From the NCBI GenBank assembly GCA_964578835.1, contig CAZOEL010000012.1, forward strand, positions 35,959 to 99,958: DNA of 64,000 nucleotides, written 5' to 3'. Position 1 is the first letter of the stretch. Each line of letters opens with the position of its first letter. The notes beneath the pieces are model-generated. The model was not told the origin of the DNA. It did not search any database and worked only from the letters and a program-made list of their open reading frames with translations. A program made the position numbers and the translations under genes. This DNA is from CAZOEL01 sp964578835 (GTDB taxonomy: Bacteria; Desulfobacterota; Syntrophobacteria; Syntrophobacterales; Syntrophobacteraceae). This document shows, in pieces, positions 8,165-17,325 of the stretch.

Positions 8165-10405
8165 GTGGATCGAAACAAGCATGAAGTTTTGGCGTTGTGT
8201 ATACTCACTATCACAATGCTTGTATTTTTTAGCCTTATATCCTTTCATTCTTCCGATCTCACTCTCTTCAATTCCTCCTCTGTAAGCCGTCCACCCGACA
8301 ATTGGATCGGTTTTTTTGGAGCGAATGTTTCCTGGGCGCTTCTTTTCTTCTTCGGCCTCGGAGCGTATGCTATTCCGTTGATCGGCATTTGGTGCAGCTG
8401 GCTTCTTTTTTGCGGTTGCACATCCTTTCCCATCGGCCGTCTGCAAGTCTCGGGAGCCATTCTCCTTATTCTCAGCATGATTAGCATTGCAAGCTTCCAT
8501 CAGCCCAGGATTCTGTTTCTGAGTCAGGAGATTTTGACTGGGGGTCAAATAGGATTGCTCATCTCCGGCATCCTTGTTAGAAGGCTCTACCCTGTTGGAG
8601 CGCACATACTGTTAATTGGCGTTTTTCTGATTTCCTTCATTCTTTTCACTAACTCCTCCATCAAGGCTGTATGCGAAACCGCCTTCTCCTTTCTAGCCGT
8701 TGGTTTTAGAAAGGCTCATTCGTTAGCTCAGCGCATAAGAATCCCCATGCCGGAAAGGAAAGAAGCCCGGCAAGAGATCGATTCCACGAATCTATCCTTT
8801 AATCGAAAGGAATCGACGCCTCAGCAGCCTGAAGAAAATTTAAAACTGCCGCAACGTCCAATCGAGCTTCTTCCTCCGCCCGTTCACGAGCCCAAGAAGA
8901 AAACCAAAAAAGCGACCACTTTTCCAGCCCCTCCACCTTCATCTCCCGGTCAGTATCTCCTCCCCTCCCCTGACATTCTGGACGCTTATGAAGAGACCAA
9001 TCAAAAAGTGGATTGGAAAAAGTTGGAAGAAGACGCCGCCGTTCTTGAAGAGAAGCTTTCAGATTTCGGCGTTCAAGGAAAGGTGGTCGCCATATGCCCC
9101 GGCCCCGTTATAACCATGTTTGAATATGCCCCTGCCCCCGGAATTAAGATCAGTAGAATCGTGGGGCTGTCCGATGACCTTTCCATGGCCCTTAAGGCTT
9201 TGAGCATCCGCGTAGTCGCCCCGATTCCAGGCAAGGCCGCTATTGGAATAGAAATCCCGAATCTTCGCCGCGAGCTTGTCTCCATTCGCGCCGTATTGGA
9301 ATCGGAAGTCTTCTTCGCTGCGCCGTCTCCTCTCACCTTCGCATTGGGTAAGGACATAACCGGTCAGCCGGTCGCCGCCAACCTTGCAAAAATGCCCCAT
9401 CTCCTTATCGCCGGCGCCACGGGAACCGGTAAAAGCGTTTGCATCAACACCATACTTAGCAGCTTACTCTATCGCAATACGCCTGATGATATGCGTCTTC
9501 TTCTTATTGACCCCAAACGGATCGAGCTCAGCGCCTATGAGGGCGTTCCGCACCTGATTCACCCGGTTGTGACGGACGCAAAGATGGCCACGCGGGCTCT
9601 TCGCTGGGCGGTCCAGGAAATGGAGCTTCGTTACCGGCTGCTTGCTGAAAAGAACGCTCGCAATATCGAAGGGTACAATAAGACTATCGCTCGAGAGAAG
9701 GCCAGGGAGGACGGCGCTGAGAGCGATACGCCCGATGACATGCAGCTCAGGCATCGCCATCTTCCCTATATCGTAATTATTATCGATGAGCTCGCTGACC
9801 TGATGATGGTAGCCTCCCGGGAGGTGGAAGAATCCATAACACGCATCGCCCAGATGGCGCGGGCGGCTGGAATTCACCTTATCCTGGCCACTCAGAGGCC
9901 CTCCGTGGATGTTTTGACCGGCATCATCAAGGCCAATATTCCTACCAGAATCTCTTTTCAAGTCTCTTCCCGCATCGATTCTCGCACAATCCTCGACACA
10001 TCCGGAGCGGAGAGTCTCTTGGGAGCTGGAGACATGCTTTTTCTTCCACCCGGAACCGCTAAGCTGCAGCGCATTCACGGTTCATTCATTTCCGAGGGCG
10101 AGGTTCAGAGGCTCACTCGCTTGTGGCAGGAGCAGAAGCTTATTGACGATCCCTTGCGTGAGCGTGTGAACTTTCAAGATGCATCCACATCCGATTCTGC
10201 TGGGGATCAAGAACTGGACGAGAAGTACGAAGAAGCTGTCGAATTGGTGATTGAGACCCGTCAGGCTTCCATTTCCATGTTGCAGAGGAGGCTTAGAGTG
10301 GGATACAACCGTGCAGCTCGCATGATAGAAGTGATGGAGCAACAGGGTGTCGTCGGCGCTTCCGACGGTGTGAAACCGCGTGAGGTTTTTGGTAGAAAAG
10401 GTTAA
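8165..10405 (+). CDS. ftsK: FtsK/SpoIIIE-type DNA translocase
   Basis: Membrane-anchored hexameric motor that pumps chromosomal DNA at the division septum and helps dimer resolution. Seen in 746 aa: four N-terminal membrane helices (about 1-180), a Pro/charged linker (about 190-280), the alpha/beta motor with Walker A GATGTGKSV and Walker B IIIDELADLM, the ATQRPSVDV segment, and a C-terminal winged-helix gamma domain (about 680-740, RRLRVGYNRAARMIE) that reads KOPS sites. The linker is short, as in SpoIIIE-like proteins. It starts with GTG at 8165, preceded by GAGG. Confidence 0.95.
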   Translation: MDRNKHEVLALCILTITMLVFFSLISFHSSDLTLFNSSSVSRPPDNWIGFFGANVSWALLFFFGLGAYAIPLIGIWCSWLLFCGCTSFPIGRLQVSGAILLILSMISIASFHQPRILFLSQEILTGGQIGLLISGILVRRLYPVGAHILLIGVFLISFILFTNSSIKAVCETAFSFLAVGFRKAHSLAQRIRIPMPERKEARQEIDSTNLSFNRKESTPQQPEENLKLPQRPIELLPPPVHEPKKKTKKATTFPAPPPSSPGQYLLPSPDILDAYEETNQKVDWKKLEEDAAVLEEKLSDFGVQGKVVAICPGPVITMFEYAPAPGIKISRIVGLSDDLSMALKALSIRVVAPIPGKAAIGIEIPNLRRELVSIRAVLESEVFFAAPSPLTFALGKDITGQPVAANLAKMPHLLIAGATGTGKSVCINTILSSLLYRNTPDDMRLLLIDPKRIELSAYEGVPHLIHPVVTDAKMATRALRWAVQEMELRYRLLAEKNARNIEGYNKTIAREKAREDGAESDTPDDMQLRHRHLPYIVIIIDELADLMMVASREVEESITRIAQMARAAGIHLILATQRPSVDVLTGIIKANIPTRISFQVSSRIDSRTILDTSGAESLLGAGDMLFLPPGTAKLQRIHGSFISEGEVQRLTRLWQEQKLIDDPLRERVNFQDASTSDSAGDQELDEKYEEAVELVIETRQASISMLQRRLRVGYNRAARMIEVMEQQGVVGASDGVKPREVFGRKG

Positions 10406-10483
10406 ATAATATATTGGCGTGTTGAAGCTCCCAAAGAGCTTTATCCCGCAATTGGATATTTTAACGTCAACAGAAATAACGGA

Positions 10484-11203
10484 ATGATGAGCAATCTGAT
10501 GAGAAGAATAATATTTTTGTTTTTGGCCGGAGTTGTCCTGGCTACTTGCGTTCGCGGCGCTCAAGCCGAGTCCCCTCAAGTGCTTTCGGATATTCTCAGA
10601 AAGTTGGAATCCCATTACCAGGAGATGCCTGCATTCACCGCTGTCTTCCATCAGTGGACAACGTCTTCCGCTGCCAGCGGAATGACAACGGAGGCGACGG
10701 GGAAGTTATTCTATCAAAAACCTCGACAGATGCGCTGGGAATACGAATTGCCGGAGCGCCAAATTTTTGTTGCGAATCAACGACTGGCGTGGCTGTATGT
10801 CCCTCAGGAAAAACAGATTTCCCTCTTCGAGGCTTCCAGGTTTTTCTCTTCCCCCCTGGCGCAAACGTTTTTCGACGGGATTATCGAGCTGAAGAACCAC
10901 TTTGAAGTATCCTTGGATTCGAAGCTATCCAGCGCTACATCCGCAGTCCTGAAGTTGTCGCCAAAACAGGAAGACCCAAATATTAAGCAGCTCACTTTAA
11001 ATATTGAGCTCCTTTCTTATCGGATTACCGGAATCGAAAGTCACGATCACCTGGGCAATTCAAACCGTATAGTGCTGGAGCACCAACAAGCTGCGCCGCG
11101 TTTAGACCAGAAGCTCTTTCAGCTTGAGGCGCCGCCGTCAACGATTGTCTTGGATACAGAAGGGCGCGAACTGTCGCCTTCTGAGGTTGAAAAGCTGAAG
11201 TAA
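10484..11203 (+). CDS. lolA: Outer-membrane lipoprotein carrier protein LolA
   Basis: Periplasmic chaperone carrying lipoproteins from LolCDE to the outer membrane, so the organism is diderm. Seen in 239 aa: a signal peptide with a hydrophobic core and a likely cut after AQA (residue 28), then a LolA/LolB fold with the characteristic GKLFYQKPRQMRWEY segment and a repeated strand pattern. It lies 78 bases after ftsK, the common ftsK-lolA neighbour pair. The start is ATGATG at 10484/10487; either could be used. Confidence 0.9.
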   Translation: MMSNLMRRIIFLFLAGVVLATCVRGAQAESPQVLSDILRKLESHYQEMPAFTAVFHQWTTSSAASGMTTEATGKLFYQKPRQMRWEYELPERQIFVANQRLAWLYVPQEKQISLFEASRFFSSPLAQTFFDGIIELKNHFEVSLDSKLSSATSAVLKLSPKQEDPNIKQLTLNIELLSYRITGIESHDHLGNSNRIVLEHQQAAPRLDQKLFQLEAPPSTIVLDTEGRELSPSEVEKLK

Positions 11204-11239
11204 GTCTTTAGACGCGAATCCAAATCGGGACCTTTGAAT

Positions 11240-12151
11240 ATGACCACACCTACTCTTCAATATCAGATCGAAAGAATCAAAAAAGAGCGGAATGCGATTA
11301 TTCTCGCACATAACTATCAGCCCCCTGAGATTCAAGATATAGCCGATATGATGGGAGATTCGCTTGAGCTGAGCCGTAAGGCCGCCTCAACCGATTCCGA
11401 CATTATCGTCTTTTGCGGTGTCTCCTTTATGGCGGAAACAGCCGCCATTCTCAATCCCGGGAAAACGGTGCTTCTTCCCCGAACCGATGCTGGATGTCCG
11501 ATGGCCGATATGATCACGGCCGATGATGTGCGCTCCATTCGCTTGAAATATCCGGATGCTCCCATCGTCACTTATGTCAACTCCTCAGCCGAAGTAAAAG
11601 CCGAGAGCACTATTTGCTGCACATCCGCAAATTCCATCAAGGTGGTCGAATCGTTTGAAAGCGCTGATACCGTTTTCATGGCGCCGGATCAAAACCTGGC
11701 GCAATACACCGCCAAGCATTCCAATAAACGAATTTTTTACTGGCATGGATATTGTCCCTTTCACCATAGTCTTAACGCCCAAGAGGCGCTCGAAAGAAAA
11801 AGAGAGCATCCAGAGGCGATCTTCCTTGCCCATCCGGAGTGCAGACCTGAAATCCTTGATCTTGCCGATGTCATTCACAGCACTTCCGGGATGCTTCGAT
11901 TCGTACAGGAGAGCCCTCACGATTCCTTTATCATCGGAACAGAGGTCGGCATCCTTCACCCCATGAAAGCTCAAAATCCGAATAAGCATTTCTATCCCGC
12001 ATCCGAATCCATGATGTGTCCGACTATGAAAATGACGGCGCTAGCAGACGTGCTCAGAGCCCTTGAAACCCTACAGCCGAGAATAACGGTTCCAGAGCAT
12101 ATACGCATAAGAGCCCTCGGCGCCGTTGAGCGAATGATCGACATTGGATGA
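11240..12151 (+). CDS. nadA: Quinolinate synthase
   Basis: [4Fe-4S] enzyme condensing iminoaspartate with dihydroxyacetone phosphate to quinolinate in de novo NAD synthesis. Seen in 303 aa: three pseudo-repeated domains with LAHNYQPPEIQDIAD, GVSFMAETA, the cluster Cys in DAGCPMAD, YVNSSAEVKAES followed by CC, and a final cluster Cys in MMCPTMKM. Start: the frame is also open at a TTG six bases earlier; the ATG at 11240 is preferred. No nadB or nadC is nearby. Confidence 0.95.
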   Translation: MTTPTLQYQIERIKKERNAIILAHNYQPPEIQDIADMMGDSLELSRKAASTDSDIIVFCGVSFMAETAAILNPGKTVLLPRTDAGCPMADMITADDVRSIRLKYPDAPIVTYVNSSAEVKAESTICCTSANSIKVVESFESADTVFMAPDQNLAQYTAKHSNKRIFYWHGYCPFHHSLNAQEALERKREHPEAIFLAHPECRPEILDLADVIHSTSGMLRFVQESPHDSFIIGTEVGILHPMKAQNPNKHFYPASESMMCPTMKMTALADVLRALETLQPRITVPEHIRIRALGAVERMIDIG

Positions 12152-12205
12152 AGTTTTTTATTTTTCTTATTCACGCTCTGAACCTCGCCTTTGCGCTAAG
12201 AGAAT

Positions 12206-13252
12206 ATGTCTATGAGCCTGGATGCTTTGTCTTTCACCCCCCGTATAGCCATTACAATGGGCGACCCTTGCGGCGTTGGCCCCGAGATTATTGTCAAAGC
12301 CTTCTCCTCCCCCGGATTCTTTTCAGGTCGTCTTCCTTTTGTGGTTGGCGATGGCTTGGCATTGAGGCGCGCCATTGAGCACTCCGGCGCCAGCATGAAA
12401 ATCTCCCTTCTCACTGACCTTGCACGATTGGAGGAGGTTTCATCGACTCACATCATCCCTCTCATTTCCCCTCGGGAGCTGTCGATCGAAGATATTCAAT
12501 ACGGCAGTCCAAGCAAGAGATGCTGTGAAGCGGTAATCCATTACATCGAAACGGCCGTCGGATTTGTAGTTGCAGGACAAGCTCATGCAGTCTGCACATG
12601 CCCCATTCATAAAGCTAATCTTCATAAGGCGGGCTTTGCTTTTCCCGGGCATACCGAGTTTCTTCAAAATCTTTCCGGCGCGGAGAATGTCGTCATGATG
12701 CTTGCCGGGCCTCGCCTTCGAGTTTCTTTGGTTACTATTCACCATGCTCTGTCTGAGGCCATTCGCTTGATCGACCATAAGCGCCTTATCAACACTATTC
12801 GCATTACCGGAGAAAGCCTCCATCGAGATTTCGGCCTTCGCACGCCGCGAATCGCTGTTGCCGGACTGAACCCGCACGCCGGTGAAGAAGGGCAATTTGG
12901 AAGAGAAGAAATCGACCTTATAGGCCCGGTCGTTAAAAGCTTCGAATCTTCCCCTTACAAGGTCTCCGGCCCATACGCCCCTGACACGCTCTTCTTTCGC
13001 GCGTACGAAGGCGAATTCGACGCCGTCGTAGCCATGTATCACGACCAGGGACTTATCCCGCTCAAACTTGTTCACTTTCGAGATGCGGTTAACATCAGCC
13101 TTGGCTTACCCATTATTCGCACTTCCGTTGACCACGGAACCGCCTATGAGATCGCGGGGGCCGGCATGGCTCATGAAGGAAGCCTTCTTGCCGCCGTCGA
13201 TCTGGCCGCGCTAATGTCACGCAATAGGGCTTCATTCTCTTTAATGGAATGA
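12206..13252 (+). CDS. pdxA: 4-hydroxythreonine-4-phosphate dehydrogenase
   Basis: Oxidises 4-phosphohydroxy-L-threonine in the DXP-dependent route to pyridoxal phosphate. Seen in 348 aa: TMGDPCGVGPEI at the N-terminus, metal and substrate residues in GHTEFL, TIHHALSEA, GLNPHAGE and MYHDQGL, and TSVDHGTAYEIAG near the end. A second ATG lies two codons downstream of the chosen start. PLP made here would serve HemL, encoded in this window. Confidence 0.95.
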   Translation: MSMSLDALSFTPRIAITMGDPCGVGPEIIVKAFSSPGFFSGRLPFVVGDGLALRRAIEHSGASMKISLLTDLARLEEVSSTHIIPLISPRELSIEDIQYGSPSKRCCEAVIHYIETAVGFVVAGQAHAVCTCPIHKANLHKAGFAFPGHTEFLQNLSGAENVVMMLAGPRLRVSLVTIHHALSEAIRLIDHKRLINTIRITGESLHRDFGLRTPRIAVAGLNPHAGEEGQFGREEIDLIGPVVKSFESSPYKVSGPYAPDTLFFRAYEGEFDAVVAMYHDQGLIPLKLVHFRDAVNISLGLPIIRTSVDHGTAYEIAGAGMAHEGSLLAAVDLAALMSRNRASFSLME

Positions 13253-13302
13253 CAGATGCCTCTCGTGAGTGGACGGAAGGGTAATATCCTCAGAATATCT
13301 TT

Positions 13303-15903
13303 ATGGATCAAATAGTTATCCGTGGAGCCCGTCAGCATAATTTGAAGGGCGTCGACTTGTCTCTCCCCCGGAATCGTTTCATTGTCATCACTGGCGTGAG
13401 CGGCTCAGGCAAGTCATCTCTCGCTTTTGACACCATCTTCGCTGAAGGTCAGCGGAGATATATCGAAGCGCTGTCAGCTCAGGCCAGGTTATTTCTGCGG
13501 CGTCTCGACGCTCCTTCGATCGATGAAATCATCGGGCTTAGCCCGGCTATCGCTGTCGAACAAAAGGGAATGAGCGCCAACCCCAGATCAACCGTTGGAA
13601 CGCTCACTGAAATATCCGATTTTCTCCGTATATTATATTCAAAACTTGGGGTTATGCACTGCCCTGCCTGCGGGATTCCCGTCAGGTCTCACACCATTCC
13701 CGAGATGGCGCAAGAGATTTCCGATCTTTGGCCTTCAGGCGCCAAGCTCCTGGTGCTTTCCCGTTCCGTTGCGGTCAAGGAAAGATTTCTTTCGAGCGCA
13801 TTGCGAGGAATAAGAAAGGATGGGTACGCCCGCGTTCGCATAGATGGCAAAATTTATGAGCTTGACCCTCTCCCCCAGATTCCAAGGCGCGCCTCTTATA
13901 GTATCGAAGTTGTAGTTGATCGTTTGATTCTTGACTCTGAAAAGCTCAAAAGGCTCTTATCTTCCCTTGAGCTTGCTTCACAACTTGGCAAGGGCGAGCT
14001 TACCGTTGTATGCATCGACCATGGCGAGAAGCCTTTTAGCGAGTTATTTCGTTGCACGTCTTGCGGCATGGATCTCCCGAGGCCAACTCCCGGCCTATTT
14101 TCCTTTCTGAGCCCCGTCGGCGCATGCCCCGGGTGCAATGGACTCGGGCTCCGCACTGCGTCCAGCTTGGCCGGCGGCGAAAAGCCCGCATCCAGATCCC
14201 CTATTCCAGGTTTTGAGGATTTGTCCCACAACAGCGCCGATACGCCTTCAATCCGTGAGCCTTCCAGCCATCAAGCCCATCATTCCACTCGAATAGAGTG
14301 CCCTGAATGTAATGGAGCGAGACTTAACTTACTTTCAAGATCAGTGCGACTCGGCGGCCTAGGTTTGCATGACGTCTCCAATATGCCTCTGCCCTCTGTC
14401 CGCATCTGGCTTGAAAAGCTAACCCTTTCTCCATCCCAGGAGCTCATTGCTTCCAGGCCAAGGCAAGAAATTCTACGACGCCTTGACCTTCTCCACGAGC
14501 TCGGACTTCCCTACTTGTCCTTGAACCGCTCCTGTCTCACGCTTTCCGGTGGGGAATTCCAAAGGATAAGAATAGCGCAGCAGATTGGCGCTCGCCTTTC
14601 CGGAGTCATATATGTACTCGATGAGCCCAGTATGGGTCTTCATCCGCGCGATCACGCACAGCTACTCAAGACAATATTCCATCTTCGTGATTCCGGCAAT
14701 ACAGTCATCGTAGTGGAACATGATCGCGACACCATCCTTCAGTCCGATTTTGTTGTCGATATTGGCCCAGGCGCCGGGAAGCACGGAGGAGAGCTTATCT
14801 TCGCCGGTTCTCCTCAAGAGCTCCTGGAATGTCTTAACTCTCGCACTGCCTCTTATTTGTCCGGGCGTCGGCGGATTTCTTTTGCTTCCAAAAGGAAGGT
14901 TTTCAGCAAGGGTGAGATCAGGATTATTGGGGCCAGAGGCCATAACCTGAAAGATATTACCGCCAGGTTCCCCATTGGGTGCATCACTTGCGTCACCGGA
15001 GTTTCCGGGTCAGGCAAAAGCACGCTTGTTATGCATACTCTCTACCGCGCGATCGCAAAAGAGCTATATGGGGCGGCGACTCTTCCTGCTCCATTCGACA
15101 GGATTGAAGGAATAGGAAGCATCCGCAGGGTGATTCTGGCAGATCAAACGCCAATCGGTAGGACTCCTCGCTCAACCCCGGCTACTTATACCGGCCTTTT
15201 CTCGCTCATCCGCGACCTTTTCGCTCGTCTTCCCGAGGCAAAGGCGCGTGGATACGACTCCAGACGTTTTTCCTACAACGCAAAGGGCGGTCGTTGCGAG
15301 TCATGCAAGGGAGAAGGCCTTCAGCGCATTGAGATGCACTTCCTTCCTCCCGTTCATGTCGTCTGCCCGGTATGCAAAGGAAAGCGCTACAATGACGAAA
15401 CGCTTGATGTTTTGTATAAGGGCCTCTCTATAGCCGATGTTCTTTCCATGAGCGTGCACGATGCGGCGGCGTTCTTTGAAAGCATTCCTCAGATTCGATC
15501 TAAGCTTAGCGCCCTGCAGGAGGTTGGGCTTGGTTATCTTTGCCTTGGCCAGCCCGCCTCTACACTTTCCGGTGGCGAAGCCCAGAGAGTCAAGCTTGCT
15601 TCTGAGCTTTCACGGTCGGTAAATGATATGGGACTTTACCTTTTCGATGAGCCGACGACTGGCCTGCACTTCGAAGACATCGAAAAGCTCCTGCATGTTC
15701 TTCAACGTTTGGCCGATGCAGGCCATACTGTAATTATGATCGAGCATCACCCGGATGTGATCAGATCTTCCGATTTCGTTTTAGATCTTGGTCCGGAGGG
15801 CGGTGAGGAGGGTGGGTATATCGTAGCGTCTGGAACGTCTGAGGAGATTGCCTTGGAACGGGGCTCCCATACAGGGCGATTTCTCCAACGACAGGTCTTT
15901 TAG
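13303..15903 (+). CDS. uvrA: Excinuclease ABC subunit A, short form
   Basis: Damage-recognition ATPase of nucleotide excision repair. Seen in 866 aa: ABC half 1 with GVSGSGKSS (about 33) and LSGGEFQRIRIA; a UvrB-binding insert starting with CPACG; half 2 with GVSGSGKST (about 567), the zinc module CESCKGEG...CPVCKGKRYN (about 665-695) and LSGGEAQRVKLA. It is shorter than the usual ~940 aa. The deficit lies between CPGCNGLG and IECPECNGARL, where only about 55 residues replace the roughly 140 of E. coli UvrA. Because the UvrB-binding insert is present it is not the UvrA2 class. Whether another full-length uvrA exists elsewhere is unknown. Confidence 0.9.
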   Translation: MDQIVIRGARQHNLKGVDLSLPRNRFIVITGVSGSGKSSLAFDTIFAEGQRRYIEALSAQARLFLRRLDAPSIDEIIGLSPAIAVEQKGMSANPRSTVGTLTEISDFLRILYSKLGVMHCPACGIPVRSHTIPEMAQEISDLWPSGAKLLVLSRSVAVKERFLSSALRGIRKDGYARVRIDGKIYELDPLPQIPRRASYSIEVVVDRLILDSEKLKRLLSSLELASQLGKGELTVVCIDHGEKPFSELFRCTSCGMDLPRPTPGLFSFLSPVGACPGCNGLGLRTASSLAGGEKPASRSPIPGFEDLSHNSADTPSIREPSSHQAHHSTRIECPECNGARLNLLSRSVRLGGLGLHDVSNMPLPSVRIWLEKLTLSPSQELIASRPRQEILRRLDLLHELGLPYLSLNRSCLTLSGGEFQRIRIAQQIGARLSGVIYVLDEPSMGLHPRDHAQLLKTIFHLRDSGNTVIVVEHDRDTILQSDFVVDIGPGAGKHGGELIFAGSPQELLECLNSRTASYLSGRRRISFASKRKVFSKGEIRIIGARGHNLKDITARFPIGCITCVTGVSGSGKSTLVMHTLYRAIAKELYGAATLPAPFDRIEGIGSIRRVILADQTPIGRTPRSTPATYTGLFSLIRDLFARLPEAKARGYDSRRFSYNAKGGRCESCKGEGLQRIEMHFLPPVHVVCPVCKGKRYNDETLDVLYKGLSIADVLSMSVHDAAAFFESIPQIRSKLSALQEVGLGYLCLGQPASTLSGGEAQRVKLASELSRSVNDMGLYLFDEPTTGLHFEDIEKLLHVLQRLADAGHTVIMIEHHPDVIRSSDFVLDLGPEGGEEGGYIVASGTSEEIALERGSHTGRFLQRQVF

Positions 15904-15934
15904 CTTGCCGGGCGTCATCGATCGTCCGCCAAAC

Positions 15935-16567
15935 CTATGAGCCAAAGGAAAGGTGATAGGCGATTGCATCAAGCTTGATGGTAAAATCAACATTTTCCAC
16001 ATGACAACAGTCTGGAACCTGGATTTGCACAGGAGCAAAATTCAATATTCCATTTATTCCCGCAAGCACCAACTGGTTGGCTACACTCTGCGCAGAGCTT
16101 GCCGGCGTTGCGATCATGCCCACATGGACCTCTCGTTCTTTTACCAACTCCTCGAGCTCATCGACATGACTGATGATCAAACCGTTCGGAAGTCGTTTTC
16201 CAACCTTTTGCGGATCACAGTCGAACGCCGCAGTAAAGATGTATCCATGCTTTATGAAGTTGCCGTGTCTGATCAATGCGGACCCGAGGTTTCCCAAGCC
16301 GACCATGGCTAAATTCCATGGACGGTTCAGTCCTAAAATTTCCTTTATCTGATTGACCAGATCGCTGACCCGATAACCCACGCCACGCACGCCAAATTCG
16401 CCGAAATACGCCAAGTCTTTTCTGATCTGCGCGGGATTGACTCCACACTGCTTGGCAAGCCGCTCTGAGGAAATGACATCCACCTCATCCTCCAGGAGCT
16501 CCTGGAGAGTCCTCATGTAAATGGAAAGGCGATTGATGGTGGCCATCGGGATCTTGGCAAATTTCAT
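15935..16567 (-). CDS. rex: Redox-sensing transcriptional repressor Rex
   Basis: Represses fermentative, respiratory and sometimes ATP synthase genes, releasing DNA when the NADH/NAD ratio rises. Seen in 210 aa: an N-terminal winged helix with the recognition segment VNPAQIRKDLAYFGEFG, then a Rossmann domain with VGLGNLGSAL and a domain-swap helix at the C-terminus. It sits beside the ATP synthase F0 genes, transcribed in the same direction but separated by a terminator. Its upstream region carries a TGTGA-N6-TCACA palindrome at 16649-16666. Confidence 0.94.
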   Translation of the reverse strand: MKFAKIPMATINRLSIYMRTLQELLEDEVDVISSERLAKQCGVNPAQIRKDLAYFGEFGVRGVGYRVSDLVNQIKEILGLNRPWNLAMVGLGNLGSALIRHGNFIKHGYIFTAAFDCDPQKVGKRLPNGLIISHVDELEELVKEREVHVGMIATPASSAQSVANQLVLAGINGILNFAPVQIQVPDCCHVENVDFTIKLDAIAYHLSFGS

Positions 16568-16648
16568 TCTTCAAACCTCAAGTTGTGAATCTGTGACTAA
16601 ACGTATCGATGTGCACTCCGGTTCTTAGGGCGTCCCGACCTCATATCT

Positions 16649-16666
16649 ATGTGATCTTCTTCACAT
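16649..16666. promoter_or_regulatory. CRP/FNR-type palindrome upstream of rex
   Basis: ATGTGA-TCTTCT-TCACAT, perfect arms with a 6-base centre. This is the CRP-family spacing (TGTGA-N6-TCACA), not the Rex consensus, which has 8 bases between TGTGA and TCACA. It lies about 80 bases upstream of rex. Confidence 0.5.
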
Positions 16667-16676
16667 TAGCCGCCTC

Positions 16677-16704
16677 AAAAAAAGGCCGGGAAAAGACTCC
16701 GACC
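16677..16704 (-). terminator. Rho-independent terminator of the F0 cluster
   Basis: On the minus strand GGTCGG pairs with CCGGCC (one G-U pair) around a 9-base loop, followed by at least seven T. It lies about 80 bases downstream of the atpE stop. Confidence 0.75.
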
Positions 16705-16763
16705 TCCGGATAAGAAAAGCAGAAGCATGGAAATAATACTTTAAGCCCATGCTCCTGCTCGGG

Positions 16764-16786
16764 AGATTTTACTTAAAGTAAAATCT
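16764..16786 (-). other. Perfect palindrome overlapping the atpE stop
   Basis: Eleven-base arms (AGATTTTACTT and its complement) around one central base. It covers part of the atpE TAG. A further stem, AGCATGG/CCATGCT, flanked by GCAG/CTGC, follows at about 16720-16757. Together with the terminator this makes three stacked hairpins in the 3' UTR. Confidence 0.7.
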
Positions 16787-17159
16787 ATTTTGCAAGGCCA
16801 ACGAATCCCTGGATCAGTTTGGAAACCGGGTTGGCGTAGATCAGAATCAGTGCGACAACGAGAGCGTAAATCGACAGAGACTCGATCATGGCGAGACCGA
16901 TCAGCATGGTAACGGTTACCTTACCGGAAGCATCGGGATTGCGGGCGATACCTTCAACAGCGCCACGAACAGCCATGCCCTGGCCGATTCCGCAGCCGAA
17001 AGCAGCGATGGCGATACCGAAGCCGGCGGCAACAGCCGAGTAGACAAAGAAACGCATACCTTCAGCTTTGTCACCAGCACCCGCAACATCGGCGGCCAGT
17101 GCGCCAGTCGTCAACGCCAACACGAACAGCATCGCAAACAATCCGACTTTCTTAGACAT
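16785..17159 (-). CDS. atpE: ATP synthase F0 subunit c, with N-terminal signal-like extension
   Basis: Forms the ion-carrying rotor ring. Seen in 124 aa, longer than the usual 75-90: a signal-like N-terminus ending GALA-AD (about residue 22), helix 1 with GCGIGQG, the polar loop ARNP, and helix 2 with MIESLSIYALVV. Gln60, Glu93, Ser94 and Tyr98 have the same spacing as Gln32, Glu65, Ser66 and Tyr70 of the sodium-binding Ilyobacter c subunit; the position equal to Thr67 is Leu. Sodium coupling is possible but unproven. A strong ribosome site (GAGGAGAGGG) fits the need for many c copies. Confidence 0.95.
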   Translation of the reverse strand: MSKKVGLFAMLFVLALTTGALAADVAGAGDKAEGMRFFVYSAVAAGFGIAIAAFGCGIGQGMAVRGAVEGIARNPDASGKVTVTMLIGLAMIESLSIYALVVALILIYANPVSKLIQGFVGLAK

Positions 17160-17325
17160 AACCCTCTCCTCATTAATGGGTAATTAGGTAAATAAGGTAA
17201 TGAAACATATATCTACGCGGCCTTCCTCCAACCGAATACCGCCCGGATCAAAGCCGGAGGCGCACAGCGATATGCGCTTTCGTACGCATCCGCCACACTT
17301 TGACCTCCGACCGGGTCGCCTGCTT

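Noticed and set aside
10425..10441. AAGCTC/GAGCTT hairpin between ftsK and lolA as a terminator
   Set aside because: Only six base pairs and no T-run; ftsK-lolA may be read through.
13303..15903. Short UvrA as a UvrA2-class protein
   Set aside because: UvrA2 lacks the UvrB-binding insert, which is present here; the missing part is elsewhere.
16583..16600. TTGTGAATCTGTGACTAA as a Rex operator
   Set aside because: Only the left half matches the Rex consensus; there is no inverted right half.
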